A DNA stretch of 44,884 bases from Actinomycetes bacterium (GCA_021850325.1 JAJZMF010000012.1:1-44884), one strand, 5' to 3'; positions 35,394-44,255 are shown, counted from the first letter of the stretch. The notes: a model not told the origin generated them from the sequence alone. Numbers and translations: made by a program.

Positions 35394-36290
35394 GTGAGGG
35401 CATACGAGACGCTTGGCAGAGAGGCCCGATTGTTCCCCCACCCGCTCGACCTCAGCGAGCAGAGCCCCACCGCCCACGCCGTCCCACCCGTCGTTGTGAT
35501 AGTCCCGACTTACAACGAAGCCGAGAACATACAGGCCGCGTGCGAACGACTGCGCAGGGCTGTTCCCACCGCCGGGATCCTGATAGTCGACGACAACAGC
35601 CCCGATGGGACAGGTGTCATCGCCGACCGCCTGGCAGCCGAGGGCTCCCTCACCTGGGTGCTCCACAGGCCGGGTAAGGGGGGCCTGGGCCGTGCCTACG
35701 GAGAGGGGATGACCTGGGCCCTGGACCATGGCGCCAGGTTCCTGGTCGAGATCGACGCTGACGGCTCCCACGACCCGGCCGCCTTGCCGGCGCTGCTGGA
35801 CGAGGCCCGCCGCGGAACCGACCTGGTGATCGGGTCCCGCTACGTACCAGGTGGCACAACACGAGGCTGGTCACCATGGCGCCTCGCGCTCTCGCGCCTC
35901 GGCAACACGTACGCCCGGGCGCTCCTGCGCCTTGGCGTCCACGACGCAACCAGCGGCTACCGCGTCTACTCCGCGCGCGCGCTGCGCCAGATCCAGCTCG
36001 CCACGGTGTCATCCCGCGGGTACTGCTTCCAGATCGAGATGACACTTGCCGCCGTGGCCGCCGGGCTGCCGGTGAGCGAGGTGCCCATCGAGTTCACCGA
36101 ACGCCAGCACGGCAGCTCCAAGATGAGCTGGGCCGTTGGCCTCGAGGCGCTCTGGAACGTGACCAGGTGGCGCCTCGCCGGACGCTCCGGTCCCTCCAGA
36201 GGTGAGGTCGGCCGCCCCGGCCCTGGCCCATGTGGGCCCCCGGCGGCACCCGCTCCGGGCCGGAGGGCGGCGGCAACCACTGATGCCTGA
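35394..36290 (+). CDS. Polyprenol-phosphate mannose synthase-like GT2 glycosyltransferase (DPM1 family)
   Basis: Predicted to load mannose (or another hexose) from a GDP-sugar onto polyprenyl phosphate at the cytoplasmic face. The 298 residues show VIVPTYNEAENIQAAC, LIVDDNSPDGTG, KGGLGRAYGEGM, the metal-binding EIDADGSHDP, IGSRYVPGG and DATSGYRVYSARAL, all DPM1-type. The sequence after ~255 is Pro/Gly-rich with no clear membrane helices. GTG 35394 fits a leaderless mRNA; TTG 35430 with GAGG upstream is the alternative. It overlaps the next gene by 8 bases, which encodes a possible user of the lipid-linked sugar. Confidence 0.9.
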   Translation: MRAYETLGREARLFPHPLDLSEQSPTAHAVPPVVVIVPTYNEAENIQAACERLRRAVPTAGILIVDDNSPDGTGVIADRLAAEGSLTWVLHRPGKGGLGRAYGEGMTWALDHGARFLVEIDADGSHDPAALPALLDEARRGTDLVIGSRYVPGGTTRGWSPWRLALSRLGNTYARALLRLGVHDATSGYRVYSARALRQIQLATVSSRGYCFQIEMTLAAVAAGLPVSEVPIEFTERQHGSSKMSWAVGLEALWNVTRWRLAGRSGPSRGEVGRPGPGPCGPPAAPAPGRRAAATTDA

Positions 36291-37503
36291 GAGGGGCCGT
36301 AAGGCTACCGCCACCCTGTTGGCAGGCGGAGGCGGCCTCCTGCTGGGCGCTCTCGCTGTCCTCTTTGCCGGTGCTGTCACCAAGTTGCCCTGCATGGGCA
36401 CCCTCGACAACGGCCTGCTCCCGCGCCACTACTGCTATGCCGATATAGCGAACCTGTTCCGGCCCAGGCAACTGGGCGCGCACGTCTTCCCGTACGTCCA
36501 CGGCAGGATGAGCGTGAGCGGGACGGGCAACGCCTTCATGGGGCACGGCGAGATCGAGTACCCCGTCCTCACCGGCCTGTTCATCTGGCTGTCCGCGCTC
36601 CCGGTCGGCACAGCGGGCGCGTTCCAGGTTTCGAGCAGCCTGATGCTCGCGCCCTTTGGGATCCTGGCCGCTTGGTGCCTGTGGCGCCTGGCTGGGCGCC
36701 GGGCCTGGTACTTCGTCCTCACCCCGGCCCTCGCCACCTACGCCTTCCTCAACTGGGACCTGATCGGCGTGGCGCTCGCGCTCACCGGCATCTACCTCTG
36801 GTCACGTGAGCACCCGAACTGGGCTGCGGTGGCGTTCGCTGTCGGCACCTGCGCGAAGGTGTGGCCCGGCCTCCTTCTCCTCCCCCTCGTGACCCAGTAC
36901 GCCCTCCTCGACCGGCGGCGGGCGTGGACCATCGCCGGTCTGGCGGGTGCAACCGCTCTGCTCCTGAACGCGCCCTTCATCATCGTCAACCCCCGAGGGT
37001 GGTACATACCCTTCGCCTTTCAATCGCTCCGGCCCGTCAGCATCGACACCAACAGCCTCTGGTACTGGGACGCCCACATGCTTTCCACGCCGGCGGTGAA
37101 CCTCGCGTCTACGGTCGCGGTAGCCATCGGCTTGGTCGTCGCCATAACCTGGAGCGTCCAGCACTACCGCCGTACCGGGACCTACCCCTTCTTGCAGGTG
37201 GGAGCGCTCAGCGTGGCCTGGTACCTGCTGACCTGGAAGGTCTACTCGCCCCAGTACGACCTCTGGCTCCTGCCATTTTTCGCACTCGGGACGTACCGTC
37301 GTGCGTTGTGGGCAGATTTCGTCCTGGCCGACACTGCCCTCTACACCTGGTGGCTCCTCGGTCCGCCCGCCTCCCTCCACTGGCTCCTCGCCGTCCTCGT
37401 GTTCTGGAGGGCTGTCACCGTAGCCTGGTTCATGCGCTCGTCGATCGTTGGCGCAACCGTCCACGCTTCCGACAATGCCCATGCCGTTCTCTTCGCACCC
37501 TGA
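36283..37503 (+). CDS. Multispanning GT-C-type glycosyltransferase (GT87/DUF2029-like)
   Basis: Polytopic membrane protein of 406 residues with about ten hydrophobic segments. GEIEYPVLTGLFIWLSALP, with acidic residues in the first loop, and AFLNWDLIGVALALTGIYLW resemble polyprenol-phosphate-mannose-dependent mannosyltransferases of the DUF2029 group. KVYSPQYDLWLLPFFAL is the conserved late block of that group. It probably transfers a lipid-linked sugar outside the membrane, but its acceptor is unknown. ATG 36283 overlaps the end of the DPM1-like gene by 8 bases, supporting a joint pathway. Confidence 0.8.
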   Translation: MPERGRKATATLLAGGGGLLLGALAVLFAGAVTKLPCMGTLDNGLLPRHYCYADIANLFRPRQLGAHVFPYVHGRMSVSGTGNAFMGHGEIEYPVLTGLFIWLSALPVGTAGAFQVSSSLMLAPFGILAAWCLWRLAGRRAWYFVLTPALATYAFLNWDLIGVALALTGIYLWSREHPNWAAVAFAVGTCAKVWPGLLLLPLVTQYALLDRRRAWTIAGLAGATALLLNAPFIIVNPRGWYIPFAFQSLRPVSIDTNSLWYWDAHMLSTPAVNLASTVAVAIGLVVAITWSVQHYRRTGTYPFLQVGALSVAWYLLTWKVYSPQYDLWLLPFFALGTYRRALWADFVLADTALYTWWLLGPPASLHWLLAVLVFWRAVTVAWFMRSSIVGATVHASDNAHAVLFAP

Positions 37504-37578
37504 CCGCTGCGCGCCGCCCCGGGATGAGCGCCCCCCTGGTCCTACGGTCGAGCGCACCGCCACCCGGGCACCTTCTGT

Positions 37579-38871
37579 GTGACCACTGAACCGCTCGCCA
37601 CTGCCGCCATGGGACGCTCTTGCGGGACGTCCCCAGTCATGGTGCCGGCAGCGCTCCCACAGGACCACGGTCGGACCGCCAACGGCCTCGGCCAGCGTCG
37701 CCCGCAGCAACGCTGGCCGGCACTCGATGGCCTCAGGGGGATAGCGGTCCTCCTCGTCGTCTTCTACCACTTCCACGCACCGGGGCCCGGCCTGCTCCAC
37801 CTCCGCGGTGGATGGGCAGGTGTGGACGTCTTCTTCGTCCTGTCCGGATTCCTGATAACCGGCCTGCTGCTAAGGGAGCACGACCGGACGGGACGGGTCA
37901 GCCTGGGAGCCTTCTACCGACGTCGCTTCTGGCGGCTCGTGCCCGCGCTGCTCCTCTTGGTCCTGGGTTGGGAGGTCGCCTCAACCTTCTTGAGCTGGCC
38001 GGGGCAGACGGTGGTGTACACGGCCGGCGCCCGGGCGCGCGACCTGCTCATGTTGTCGTCAATGGGCTTGAACTGGTGGGGGATCGCCGGGGCTCCCGTC
38101 CCGCCGGGGTTCGGTGCCCTGTGGTCACTCGCAGTCGAAGACCAGTTCTACCTGCTCTGGGCGCCCGTCGTCGCACTACTGTGCCTGGTCCGGGCAAGAG
38201 CGCAGCGCACGCGGCTCATCCTGATGATCGCCGCCGGCGGAGCAGCGATCTCGGCGGTCGAGTGCTTCGCCCTCTATCCAACCCACCACGACCAGGTCCG
38301 CATCTACTTCGCCACCGACACCCGGGCTCAGGGTTTGCTGATCGGTGCGGTGGCAGCAGTGCTGTGGGAGCAGCATAAGGTGCTGCCTGAGCACATGAGC
38401 CGTGTGCTCGCCGTGGCAGGCGCTTTCGCCATAGCCCTCGTCGGCGTCTTCATCGATGACGCGAGCCCCTGGCGCGTAGAGGGCTCTTTCACCTTACTGG
38501 CGCTGGCAACCCTGTTCGTCGTCAGCCACGTGGTGAACTACGAGCAGTCCCGCTTTGCACATGCGCTGTCCTGGCGGCCCCTGCGCTGGACCGGTAGACG
38601 TTCATATGCCATCTACCTCTGGCACGCGCCGATCGCGACCTATATGTACAGCTTGCCCGGGAGCACGAGCTCGAGCCGCTTCGGGTGGCCGGCGTACTTC
38701 GGCGGCATCGCTCTGGCGCTGGTCATGGCCGAGGTGTCGTGGCGGCTGGTCGAGCGGCGCTGCTTCGATCACGCCCACGCGCATGCACCGAGAGCTGGCG
38801 GGACCGCCCAGAGGCAGTTTCCTGCACCCGGTGGGACAGTCGGTGGTGGCCTGCCACGAGCACCTGCATAG
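37579..38871 (+). CDS. Acyltransferase-3 family membrane protein (OafA/YrhL type)
   Basis: Membrane O-acyltransferase for sugars of surface polymers, 430 residues. ALDGLRGIAVLLVVFYHFH holds the catalytic His. GGWAGVDVFFVLSGFLITGLL, YRRRFWRLVPALLLL and LWSLAVEDQFYLLWAPV are the standard acyltransferase-3 blocks, followed by about six more hydrophobic helices and RRSYAIYLWHAP near the end. There is no fused SGNH esterase domain. It starts with GTG 37579, 75 bp after the glycosyltransferase, probably in the same operon. It may acetylate the pilus or surface glycan. Confidence 0.92.
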   Translation: MTTEPLATAAMGRSCGTSPVMVPAALPQDHGRTANGLGQRRPQQRWPALDGLRGIAVLLVVFYHFHAPGPGLLHLRGGWAGVDVFFVLSGFLITGLLLREHDRTGRVSLGAFYRRRFWRLVPALLLLVLGWEVASTFLSWPGQTVVYTAGARARDLLMLSSMGLNWWGIAGAPVPPGFGALWSLAVEDQFYLLWAPVVALLCLVRARAQRTRLILMIAAGGAAISAVECFALYPTHHDQVRIYFATDTRAQGLLIGAVAAVLWEQHKVLPEHMSRVLAVAGAFAIALVGVFIDDASPWRVEGSFTLLALATLFVVSHVVNYEQSRFAHALSWRPLRWTGRRSYAIYLWHAPIATYMYSLPGSTSSSRFGWPAYFGGIALALVMAEVSWRLVERRCFDHAHAHAPRAGGTAQRQFPAPGGTVGGGLPRAPA

Positions 38872-39325
38872 GCGACCGCACAAGGCAGGAAAGCGTTCCC
38901 TCTGGCAACCCGGACAGCCGATAACGCTTGGTGTCGTCCGGCACCAAAGCCAGCGGCCGTGAAAGCCCGGCCGCCAAGAGCGCCGGGCAGCCATAACCGA
39001 GATGCCGAGCGGCGGCGCCCCGGAGGCCCTGCCGCTACAACCGGAACCAGGTGGCAGGCACGTACGACACCGACGCCCTGCGGCTCGAGGAGCGGCACAA
39101 GCCAACGGACAAGGCGCGGACGCACACAGGCTTGCCTGGCTCCACCGTGGTGGCAACCCAGGGGTACCGGCACGACGAGGTTCCCCGGCGGCTCCGCCCA
39201 ACCGCTACGCTGGCGGCCGTCACGACGTGCCGCGCAACGGCAACGGTGTTGCACTCCTCGAACCAGCAACCATTGTTGCCAATAGCGACACGACGGCGGC
39301 GACCACGCTCGACGCCGGACCGAGC
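38872..39325. other. Noncoding region between convergent acyltransferase and pilO genes
   Basis: About 450 bp with no credible gene; open frames here are Arg/Pro-rich shadows. It contains several hairpins, among them TTGGTG/CACCAA (38928-38947), whose loop can instead pair with CCGGAC at 38910, and GCGGCCG/CGGCCGC (38953-38974). An exact GCCGATAA lies at 38917-38924 on the plus strand, but the -35 position reads TCCC. It could hold terminators for both genes or a small RNA. Confidence 0.5.
38953..38974. repeat. GC-rich hairpin downstream of the acyltransferase gene
   Basis: A 7-bp perfect stem GCGGCCG/CGGCCGC with an 8-base loop TGAAAGCC. It lies about 80 bp after the acyltransferase stop. 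There is no U-tract, so a terminator role is only possible. Confidence 0.4.
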
Positions 39326-39931
39326 TCAGCCGGGGAACACCGGGCTGATCGAGGTCGCCGACGAGTAGAACGTGTTGATACTGAAGGTCGTCGACTCATG
39401 GCCGGTACCGGTGTTGCCGACCGAAGAGAGGGCGAAGGAGTTCACCACGTACAGGCGTGGCTGCGCGTCCACGGCTCGCACAAAAGCCAGCAACTGGGCC
39501 TGGCTACCTGTCGCTGCAACCGACAGGCCGAGGCTCAGCGGGCCCGACGGGCTGGCCGGAGTGCCGGCCGGGGAGCTCGCCGGCGTGCCCCAGCCCGTGG
39601 GCTCCGGCACGCTCACACTCTGCAGTGTGACCCCTGCACGGCGGGCGGCAGCCCGCAGGGTGGTGAGGGCCTGGTCGAGGCTGGGACCGTTGGGCACTGC
39701 CTGTACCAGCTTCTTGAGGACAGCCCGCTCGCCCTTCACCTTCGGGACCTGTGCCTTCAGCTGTGCCAGCTGCGCCTGGTCCGTGGCCACCTGGCCCTGC
39801 GCCTGCTGGAGCGAGGCCTGTGCGGTCTTCAGGCTGGCCCCCTCGGGCTTCCAGAGTGCCATGTACCAGACCACCGCCACCACCAGCACGGCTGCCAAGG
39901 CACCCAGCGCGATGAGCTTCTGCTGCTTCAC
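39326..39931 (-). CDS. pilO: Type IV pilus inner-membrane alignment protein PilO
   Basis: Partner of PilN in the inner-membrane alignment complex. The 201 residues have a short cytoplasmic start, one membrane helix (about 7-27, ALAAVLVVAVVWYMALW), a Gln/Ala/Leu coiled coil (about 33-70) and a ferredoxin-like C-terminal half with LSVAATGSQAQLLAFVRAVD and YVVNSFALSS, typical of PilO. The start is GTG 39931, overlapping the pilMN stop as GTGA. No PilP or PilQ is expected in this single-membrane organism, and none was seen. Confidence 0.88.
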   Translation of the reverse strand: MKQQKLIALGALAAVLVVAVVWYMALWKPEGASLKTAQASLQQAQGQVATDQAQLAQLKAQVPKVKGERAVLKKLVQAVPNGPSLDQALTTLRAAARRAGVTLQSVSVPEPTGWGTPASSPAGTPASPSGPLSLGLSVAATGSQAQLLAFVRAVDAQPRLYVVNSFALSSVGNTGTGHESTTFSINTFYSSATSISPVFPG

Positions 39932-41577
39932 TTGGTACCTCCGGGCAACTTGGCCGCACGGTTGCTGAGCGCGGCGGAGGTGACCTGGCCGGTCACCGAG
40001 AACGAGTCCGTGCCTTTGGTGATCTCATTGGAGGACACCCACACAGCGCTCAGGCCTTTGACGCGCGACATGGCCCGCTCGAAGGACGCCACGGACCTGA
40101 GGCCTCCGGTGGTCTGACCGCTCATCGTGATGTTACCGACAATGGTGGCAGTGTTAGCCGTTGGCGGCGCTGTGGGCGCCGACGAGGGGCTTGCGGGTGG
40201 TGCGGCGGTGAAGTTGACTGCCGTCACCACCACCCCACCGGGCAGCGCGTGCTCAATCCGGTGCTGCAGGCCGACCCAGTCGACGTCACTCTGGAGCGCA
40301 GCAGCCGCCAGGGCGCGACGGGCCTGCATGTCGTCGGCAGCCCTGGTCACATAGGCCAGCTTGTCGATCTGTTGGGCCAGGGCACCGGCTTGTTGCTGAG
40401 CAACCGTGGTCTGTGCCTTGACGTTGTCGATGGAAGTCGTCTTCTGGTAGGCGAGCACGCCGAGCCCGGCAGCGACGACCACAACGCCGGCGCCGGCCAT
40501 TGCGATCGTCTGGCGCTGACGAGCCCGCTCAGCCACCTCCGCCGGGATGAGGTTGGGCGACTGCGAGCCCTCTGTTCCCCACAGGGCGAGGCCGACGGCC
40601 GCCGTCCAGCGCAGCCCGGCCTCGGCCAACTGCTCCTCTGCGAGCCCGAGGACGTCCCCATCGGCCTGGGCCACCAAGCCGGCCGGCCCCACGGGCACAC
40701 CGAGCACCGATGCCATGCGCTCCTTCAGTCCCGGCGTGAGCGCAGACCCGCCCGTGACGCTCACCCGGTCAAGGCGTGCGCCATGGGCATGGGAAAGGAA
40801 GTACTCGATCGAGCTGCGCACCTCCTCGACCGCCGTCTCGGTCCGCGGCGCCGGTGACCGCTCCTCGGGGTGGTCCTTGACAGCGCCGGGCGACACCCGG
40901 GCCACCACGCCCGTGCGGGCCGGGCTCTCCACGTCGGCGCCCAGAGCCGTGGTACGGATGAAGCGCGGGACACCACCTTGGCGCACGGCCACGACCGCCA
41001 GTTGCGCACCGAGGGACACCACGGCGTCCATCTCTCCCTCGCCCGGCAGAGGTACGGCCCGCAGCAGGGCCAGGGCCGAGGCGTCAACGGCACGGGGGCG
41101 AAGCCCCGCCTTGCGCACGACCTCGATCTCATCGCGGACGATGTCCTTCTGCGCCACCACCACGAGGACCTGGGTCGTCGGGCCTCCGTCGCTGTTCGGG
41201 CGCCCCGGTCCGAGGATTTCGAAGTCGAACACCGCCTGTTCGAGCGGTATCGGCAGCACATCGCCGATCTCGTACCGCAGGGCCGACCGCAGGTCCTTGC
41301 CCAGGGTGCCCGGCATCTCCAGCACGCGGACCATCGCCCGCTGGCTCGAGACCCCGACCACGACCTGACGGGACTTGAAGCCGCCGTCGCCCCACAGGCG
41401 CTTTATGGCCGCGCTCACGGCGTCCGCGTCGCGCACCTCGCCCTCGACCACGGCCCCCGGGGCAAGGCCCACCTGGGCGAAGCGGCGCAGCTCCGCGCGC
41501 TTACCGTCGATAACCACCTCAGCCGCACGGACGGCCGATGAGCCTATGTCAAGCCCTACGCTCGTACGCTTACGCAC
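39928..41577 (-). CDS. Fused PilM-PilN type IV pilus assembly protein
   Basis: A 549-residue protein joining two usually separate factors. Residues 1-~330 are actin-like PilM: TSVGLDIGSSAVRAAEV, VVVGVSSQRAMVRVLEMP, LRYEIGDVLPIPLEQAVFDF and VSVTGGSALTPGLKERM. Then PNLIPAEVAERARQRQ corresponds to the N-terminal NLLP-type motif of PilN that binds PilM. A membrane helix (about 356-378), coiled coil and PilN-like periplasmic domain (VDWVGLQHRIEHALPGGVVV) follow. The membrane topology of PilN is kept. GTG 41577 has GGAGG 6 bases upstream. No stop or frameshift separates the halves. Confidence 0.92.
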   Translation of the reverse strand: MRKRTSVGLDIGSSAVRAAEVVIDGKRAELRRFAQVGLAPGAVVEGEVRDADAVSAAIKRLWGDGGFKSRQVVVGVSSQRAMVRVLEMPGTLGKDLRSALRYEIGDVLPIPLEQAVFDFEILGPGRPNSDGGPTTQVLVVVAQKDIVRDEIEVVRKAGLRPRAVDASALALLRAVPLPGEGEMDAVVSLGAQLAVVAVRQGGVPRFIRTTALGADVESPARTGVVARVSPGAVKDHPEERSPAPRTETAVEEVRSSIEYFLSHAHGARLDRVSVTGGSALTPGLKERMASVLGVPVGPAGLVAQADGDVLGLAEEQLAEAGLRWTAAVGLALWGTEGSQSPNLIPAEVAERARQRQTIAMAGAGVVVVAAGLGVLAYQKTTSIDNVKAQTTVAQQQAGALAQQIDKLAYVTRAADDMQARRALAAAALQSDVDWVGLQHRIEHALPGGVVVTAVNFTAAPPASPSSAPTAPPTANTATIVGNITMSGQTTGGLRSVASFERAMSRVKGLSAVWVSSNEITKGTDSFSVTGQVTSAALSNRAAKLPGGTK

Positions 41578-41612
41578 AGCTGACCTCCAGGTGCGACCTG
41601 TTCACCTCGCAA

Positions 41613-41640
41613 CTATCGGCGCCCTCGTGGCGCGGCTTGA
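41613..41640 (-). promoter_or_regulatory. Sigma-28-like promoter of pilMN-pilO
   Basis: On the minus strand: TCAA, 16 bases, GCCGATAG, the closest match in the window to the WhiG/FliA -10 GCCGATAA. It sits 35 bases before GTG 41577, leaving room for the GGAGG ribosome site. Confidence 0.65.
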
Positions 41641-41658
41641 GCGGCGCCCGCAACACGG

Positions 41659-42285
41659 TCACCACCGCGCGTACCAGTCACTGGCGGAAATGGCATTTCC
41701 TGTCACCACATGGGTGCCCGCTGCCCCTCCGGTGGGCGCGGGCGACGACACAGGGAACGTGACCGCCGTGCCTGCGCAGCCACCCGGTCCTGATGATTCC
41801 GCGAAACCCAGGATGCTGAGGCTCGTGCTGACCTCGAAGTCGGCCACGTAGAAGCAGGTACCGGACCCGCCCAAGGCCTCGATGACAACGGCCTGCCCCC
41901 TGTCCCCGGCGGCAGCGGCCTCACTGAAGACCCCCGTCGCCCGGTCAACGCTTCCCGCCAGTGCCGTCACGTCCCCCGGCCGTACCGTCGTCGAACCGCT
42001 CCAGTGCAACCCCGGGTCGAGGTCCTGGGCTGCTTTCAGCGCTCCGCGTCCGGCCGCTACGTCCTCGAACCCGAGCGTCGAGGAGTACAGGGCCTTCTCG
42101 TCCGTCAGGGCGCTCTGAGCCTCCGACGTGGCCGACGCAGCCGTGGCCGCCTTGCGTGTCCCCAGGAACGTGGGGAGTGCTATTGCCATGAGCACACCCA
42201 GGACGAGCACCACCACCATCATCTCCACCAGGGTGAAGCCCCGTTCCTCAGCTGCCCCCCGGGCCATCTCCCGTTCCGTGCCCAC
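41659..42285 (-). CDS. Type IV prepilin (PilA/PilE-like)
   Basis: Pilin of 208 residues. The 16-residue leader ends AAEERG before FTLVEMMVVVLVLGVLMAIALP, with Glu5. The conserved TFLGTRKAATAASATSEAQS region and a Cys pair (GSGTCFYVADFE and GPGGCAG) resemble the major pilin at the window end, so this may be a second major or accessory pilin. GTG 42285 is preceded by GGAGG and shares its first base with the stop codon of the glycosyltransferase gene (TAGTG), so both are co-translated. Confidence 0.9.
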   Translation of the reverse strand: MGTEREMARGAAEERGFTLVEMMVVVLVLGVLMAIALPTFLGTRKAATAASATSEAQSALTDEKALYSSTLGFEDVAAGRGALKAAQDLDPGLHWSGSTTVRPGDVTALAGSVDRATGVFSEAAAAGDRGQAVVIEALGGSGTCFYVADFEVSTSLSILGFAESSGPGGCAGTAVTFPVSSPAPTGGAAGTHVVTGNAISASDWYARW

Positions 42286-44156
42286 TACCCCTCCTGTCCT
42301 GCCCGATGGCTGACGGGCCTTCCCAGGTCGAACAACCTCTCGCCCCCGATGGTCACCTCTCTGAAGTGCGAGGCCACCCAAGCCGTGATCTGCCCCGCCT
42401 GCGTACGCGCCAGGGACTTCGGGACGAACACGCCTGCTGTAGGGCTGGCGGGCACGAAGTACCCCACTCTGCCCGCCCTCACCAGCGCCTCGAACCTCCC
42501 GAGCGTCGGGACGGGGTCCGTCCCGCGCCAACCCCCCACCGCCATGGCCGCCCGGCCGCTCGCCAACTGGTAACCGGCCGCCGGGTCACCCCCCACGACC
42601 GCCACCACCCATTCCCTGCTCTGCGGCTCTGTACGCAGGGCACGGACAAGAGCCGCACTGGGCCGGCTCACCTGGGTCAAGCTGCCGCGTCGCGGTCCGG
42701 GCTCCAGGGCTGGTGCCAGTCCCGGTAGCACCGCCATCGGGTCCACGGACGGTACCGGTGCCGAAGCGGTGCCGACGGCGTAGCTGACCGGCCCCGCCAG
42801 GGCTGTCCAGGTCGTTGCGGCCACGAGGGCCACCCTCGCCCCCCGCCGCCTCAGGTCACCGGCGACCAGCACCGCAGCTGCCAGCAGGGCGCACAGAAGG
42901 ACCGCGTACCTCACCCAGGGCACCCAACCCCGCTCACGGTCGAGCAGGTCGAAGGCCCACAGCCCGCTGACCACAAGGACGCAGCCTCCCCACCACCGTG
43001 CCGTCCGGTCATGGAGCTGCCGTACAAGCACCGCCCCACCAACGGCAACCGCCGCAGCCACGGCTGGGGCCAGCAGCACTGTGTAGTACGCGTTGATCAA
43101 CCCCTGCCCGCTGCTGAAGACGAGGGCTCCCACACCAAGCCACGCTCCCCAGGCCCACAAGGCCGTCTGCTCCTCCCCGGCCAGCCTCGCACCTCCCAAG
43201 GCCAACCCCCCTACAAGCAGCAGGCCCGCAGCGGGTACCAGCCATGCCACCTGTGCCCCCATCTCCCCGCCGAACAGGCGCAGCACGCTCGCCCAGAGCG
43301 CGTGCCAGAAGGGCCCTGCACCACCGTTGAAGCCGGTGCCGGTAAGCCGGTTGAACCCGTCGTAGCCGAACACCAGCGACCAGATGCTGTTGTCCTGCGT
43401 GCTGCCGACGAACGGACGCCTCCCGGCAGGCACCAACCAGTACAGGGCGAGCCACCAACCACCCGAGAGCACGGCACCCGCAGCAGCCCTGGCACCCAAT
43501 GACGTACGCTTGGCCCAGCTGCCGCGGCCCCTGAGCAGGACCACCAGAACGGCTGGGACCACCACGCCCACGGCCAGTAGCTTCGCCAGGAACCCCAGCC
43601 CAAGGAGCACACCCGCCAGCCAGGCCCAGCCCCTGGCATCGGTGGTCCTCGAACGCACGGCTGCGTACATCGCGCCAACGCAGAGCAGGGTCAACAGCGC
43701 GTCAGGGTTGTTGAAGCGGAAACTCGCAACTGCCACCGGTGCCGCCGCCATGAGGATCGCCGCCACCAGCCCCGCCCACCGTCCGGCGACCCGTGCCACG
43801 ACTGCGTACAACAGCGCCACCGTCCCGACACCCTCGAGCGCGTAAGGCACCAGTACCGACCAGGGGCTCAAACCGAACAGCCGGACGGCCACTTCCGGCG
43901 GCCACAGCGATGCCGGTCCCTTGTCGATGCTGACGACGCCGTTGGGGTCCAGAGAACCGAAAATCGCGGCCGGGAGACTGCGGGACCCGGCCTCCACGGC
44001 AGCAGCGTAATAGCCGTAGCCCCAACCCCAGTGCCCCAGGTCCCACAGATAGAGCAGGGCGCTCACACCGAGCACCAACGCCAGAGCAACGGCCCACCTC
44101 ACGCCGTTCCAGCCCTGTTTGTGGGCCGAGCCTGCGTCGGCATGCCGCAGATCCAC
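42285..44156 (-). CDS. GT39-family membrane glycosyltransferase (PMT/ArnT-like)
   Basis: Polytopic transferase predicted to use polyprenyl-phosphate sugars outside the membrane, 623 residues. YLWDLGHWGWGYGYYAAAVEA is the first extracytoplasmic loop, and FGSLDPNGVVSIDKGPASLW is the equivalent of the DKPPL motif of this family. About eleven hydrophobic helices and a ~150-residue C-terminal soluble domain follow. I chose GTG 44156 because GGAGG is 7 bases upstream; the frame is open back to 44315 but that part contains a promoter. It lies between two pilin genes, which suggests pilin glycosylation. Confidence 0.88.
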   Translation of the reverse strand: MDLRHADAGSAHKQGWNGVRWAVALALVLGVSALLYLWDLGHWGWGYGYYAAAVEAGSRSLPAAIFGSLDPNGVVSIDKGPASLWPPEVAVRLFGLSPWSVLVPYALEGVGTVALLYAVVARVAGRWAGLVAAILMAAAPVAVASFRFNNPDALLTLLCVGAMYAAVRSRTTDARGWAWLAGVLLGLGFLAKLLAVGVVVPAVLVVLLRGRGSWAKRTSLGARAAAGAVLSGGWWLALYWLVPAGRRPFVGSTQDNSIWSLVFGYDGFNRLTGTGFNGGAGPFWHALWASVLRLFGGEMGAQVAWLVPAAGLLLVGGLALGGARLAGEEQTALWAWGAWLGVGALVFSSGQGLINAYYTVLLAPAVAAAVAVGGAVLVRQLHDRTARWWGGCVLVVSGLWAFDLLDRERGWVPWVRYAVLLCALLAAAVLVAGDLRRRGARVALVAATTWTALAGPVSYAVGTASAPVPSVDPMAVLPGLAPALEPGPRRGSLTQVSRPSAALVRALRTEPQSREWVVAVVGGDPAAGYQLASGRAAMAVGGWRGTDPVPTLGRFEALVRAGRVGYFVPASPTAGVFVPKSLARTQAGQITAWVASHFREVTIGGERLFDLGRPVSHRAGQEG

Positions 44157-44239
44157 AGGGTGCCCTCCCGGTCGGCCCACAAGCGCCTCCTGCCCGACCG
44201 TCAAGCCCACGTCACAACTGTCCCCCGCTGGACCGGCGC

Positions 44240-44255
44240 GGCCTGGTACCAGGCC
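44240..44255. repeat. Perfect 16-bp palindrome upstream of the GT39 gene
   Basis: GGCCTGGTACCAGGCC, centred 35 bp after the sigma-28-like promoter towards the gene. A perfect palindrome without a spacer is more like a protein-binding site than a hairpin. It could be an operator near the transcription start. Confidence 0.4.

Noticed and set aside
38900-39010. Weak resemblance to a GEMM (c-di-GMP-I) riboswitch: GGCAACC, a stem, CAAAGCC and later GATGCCG
   Set aside because: The stem loop is far too long, the spacing does not fit, and no plus-strand gene follows. A cmsearch with the Rfam models would settle it.
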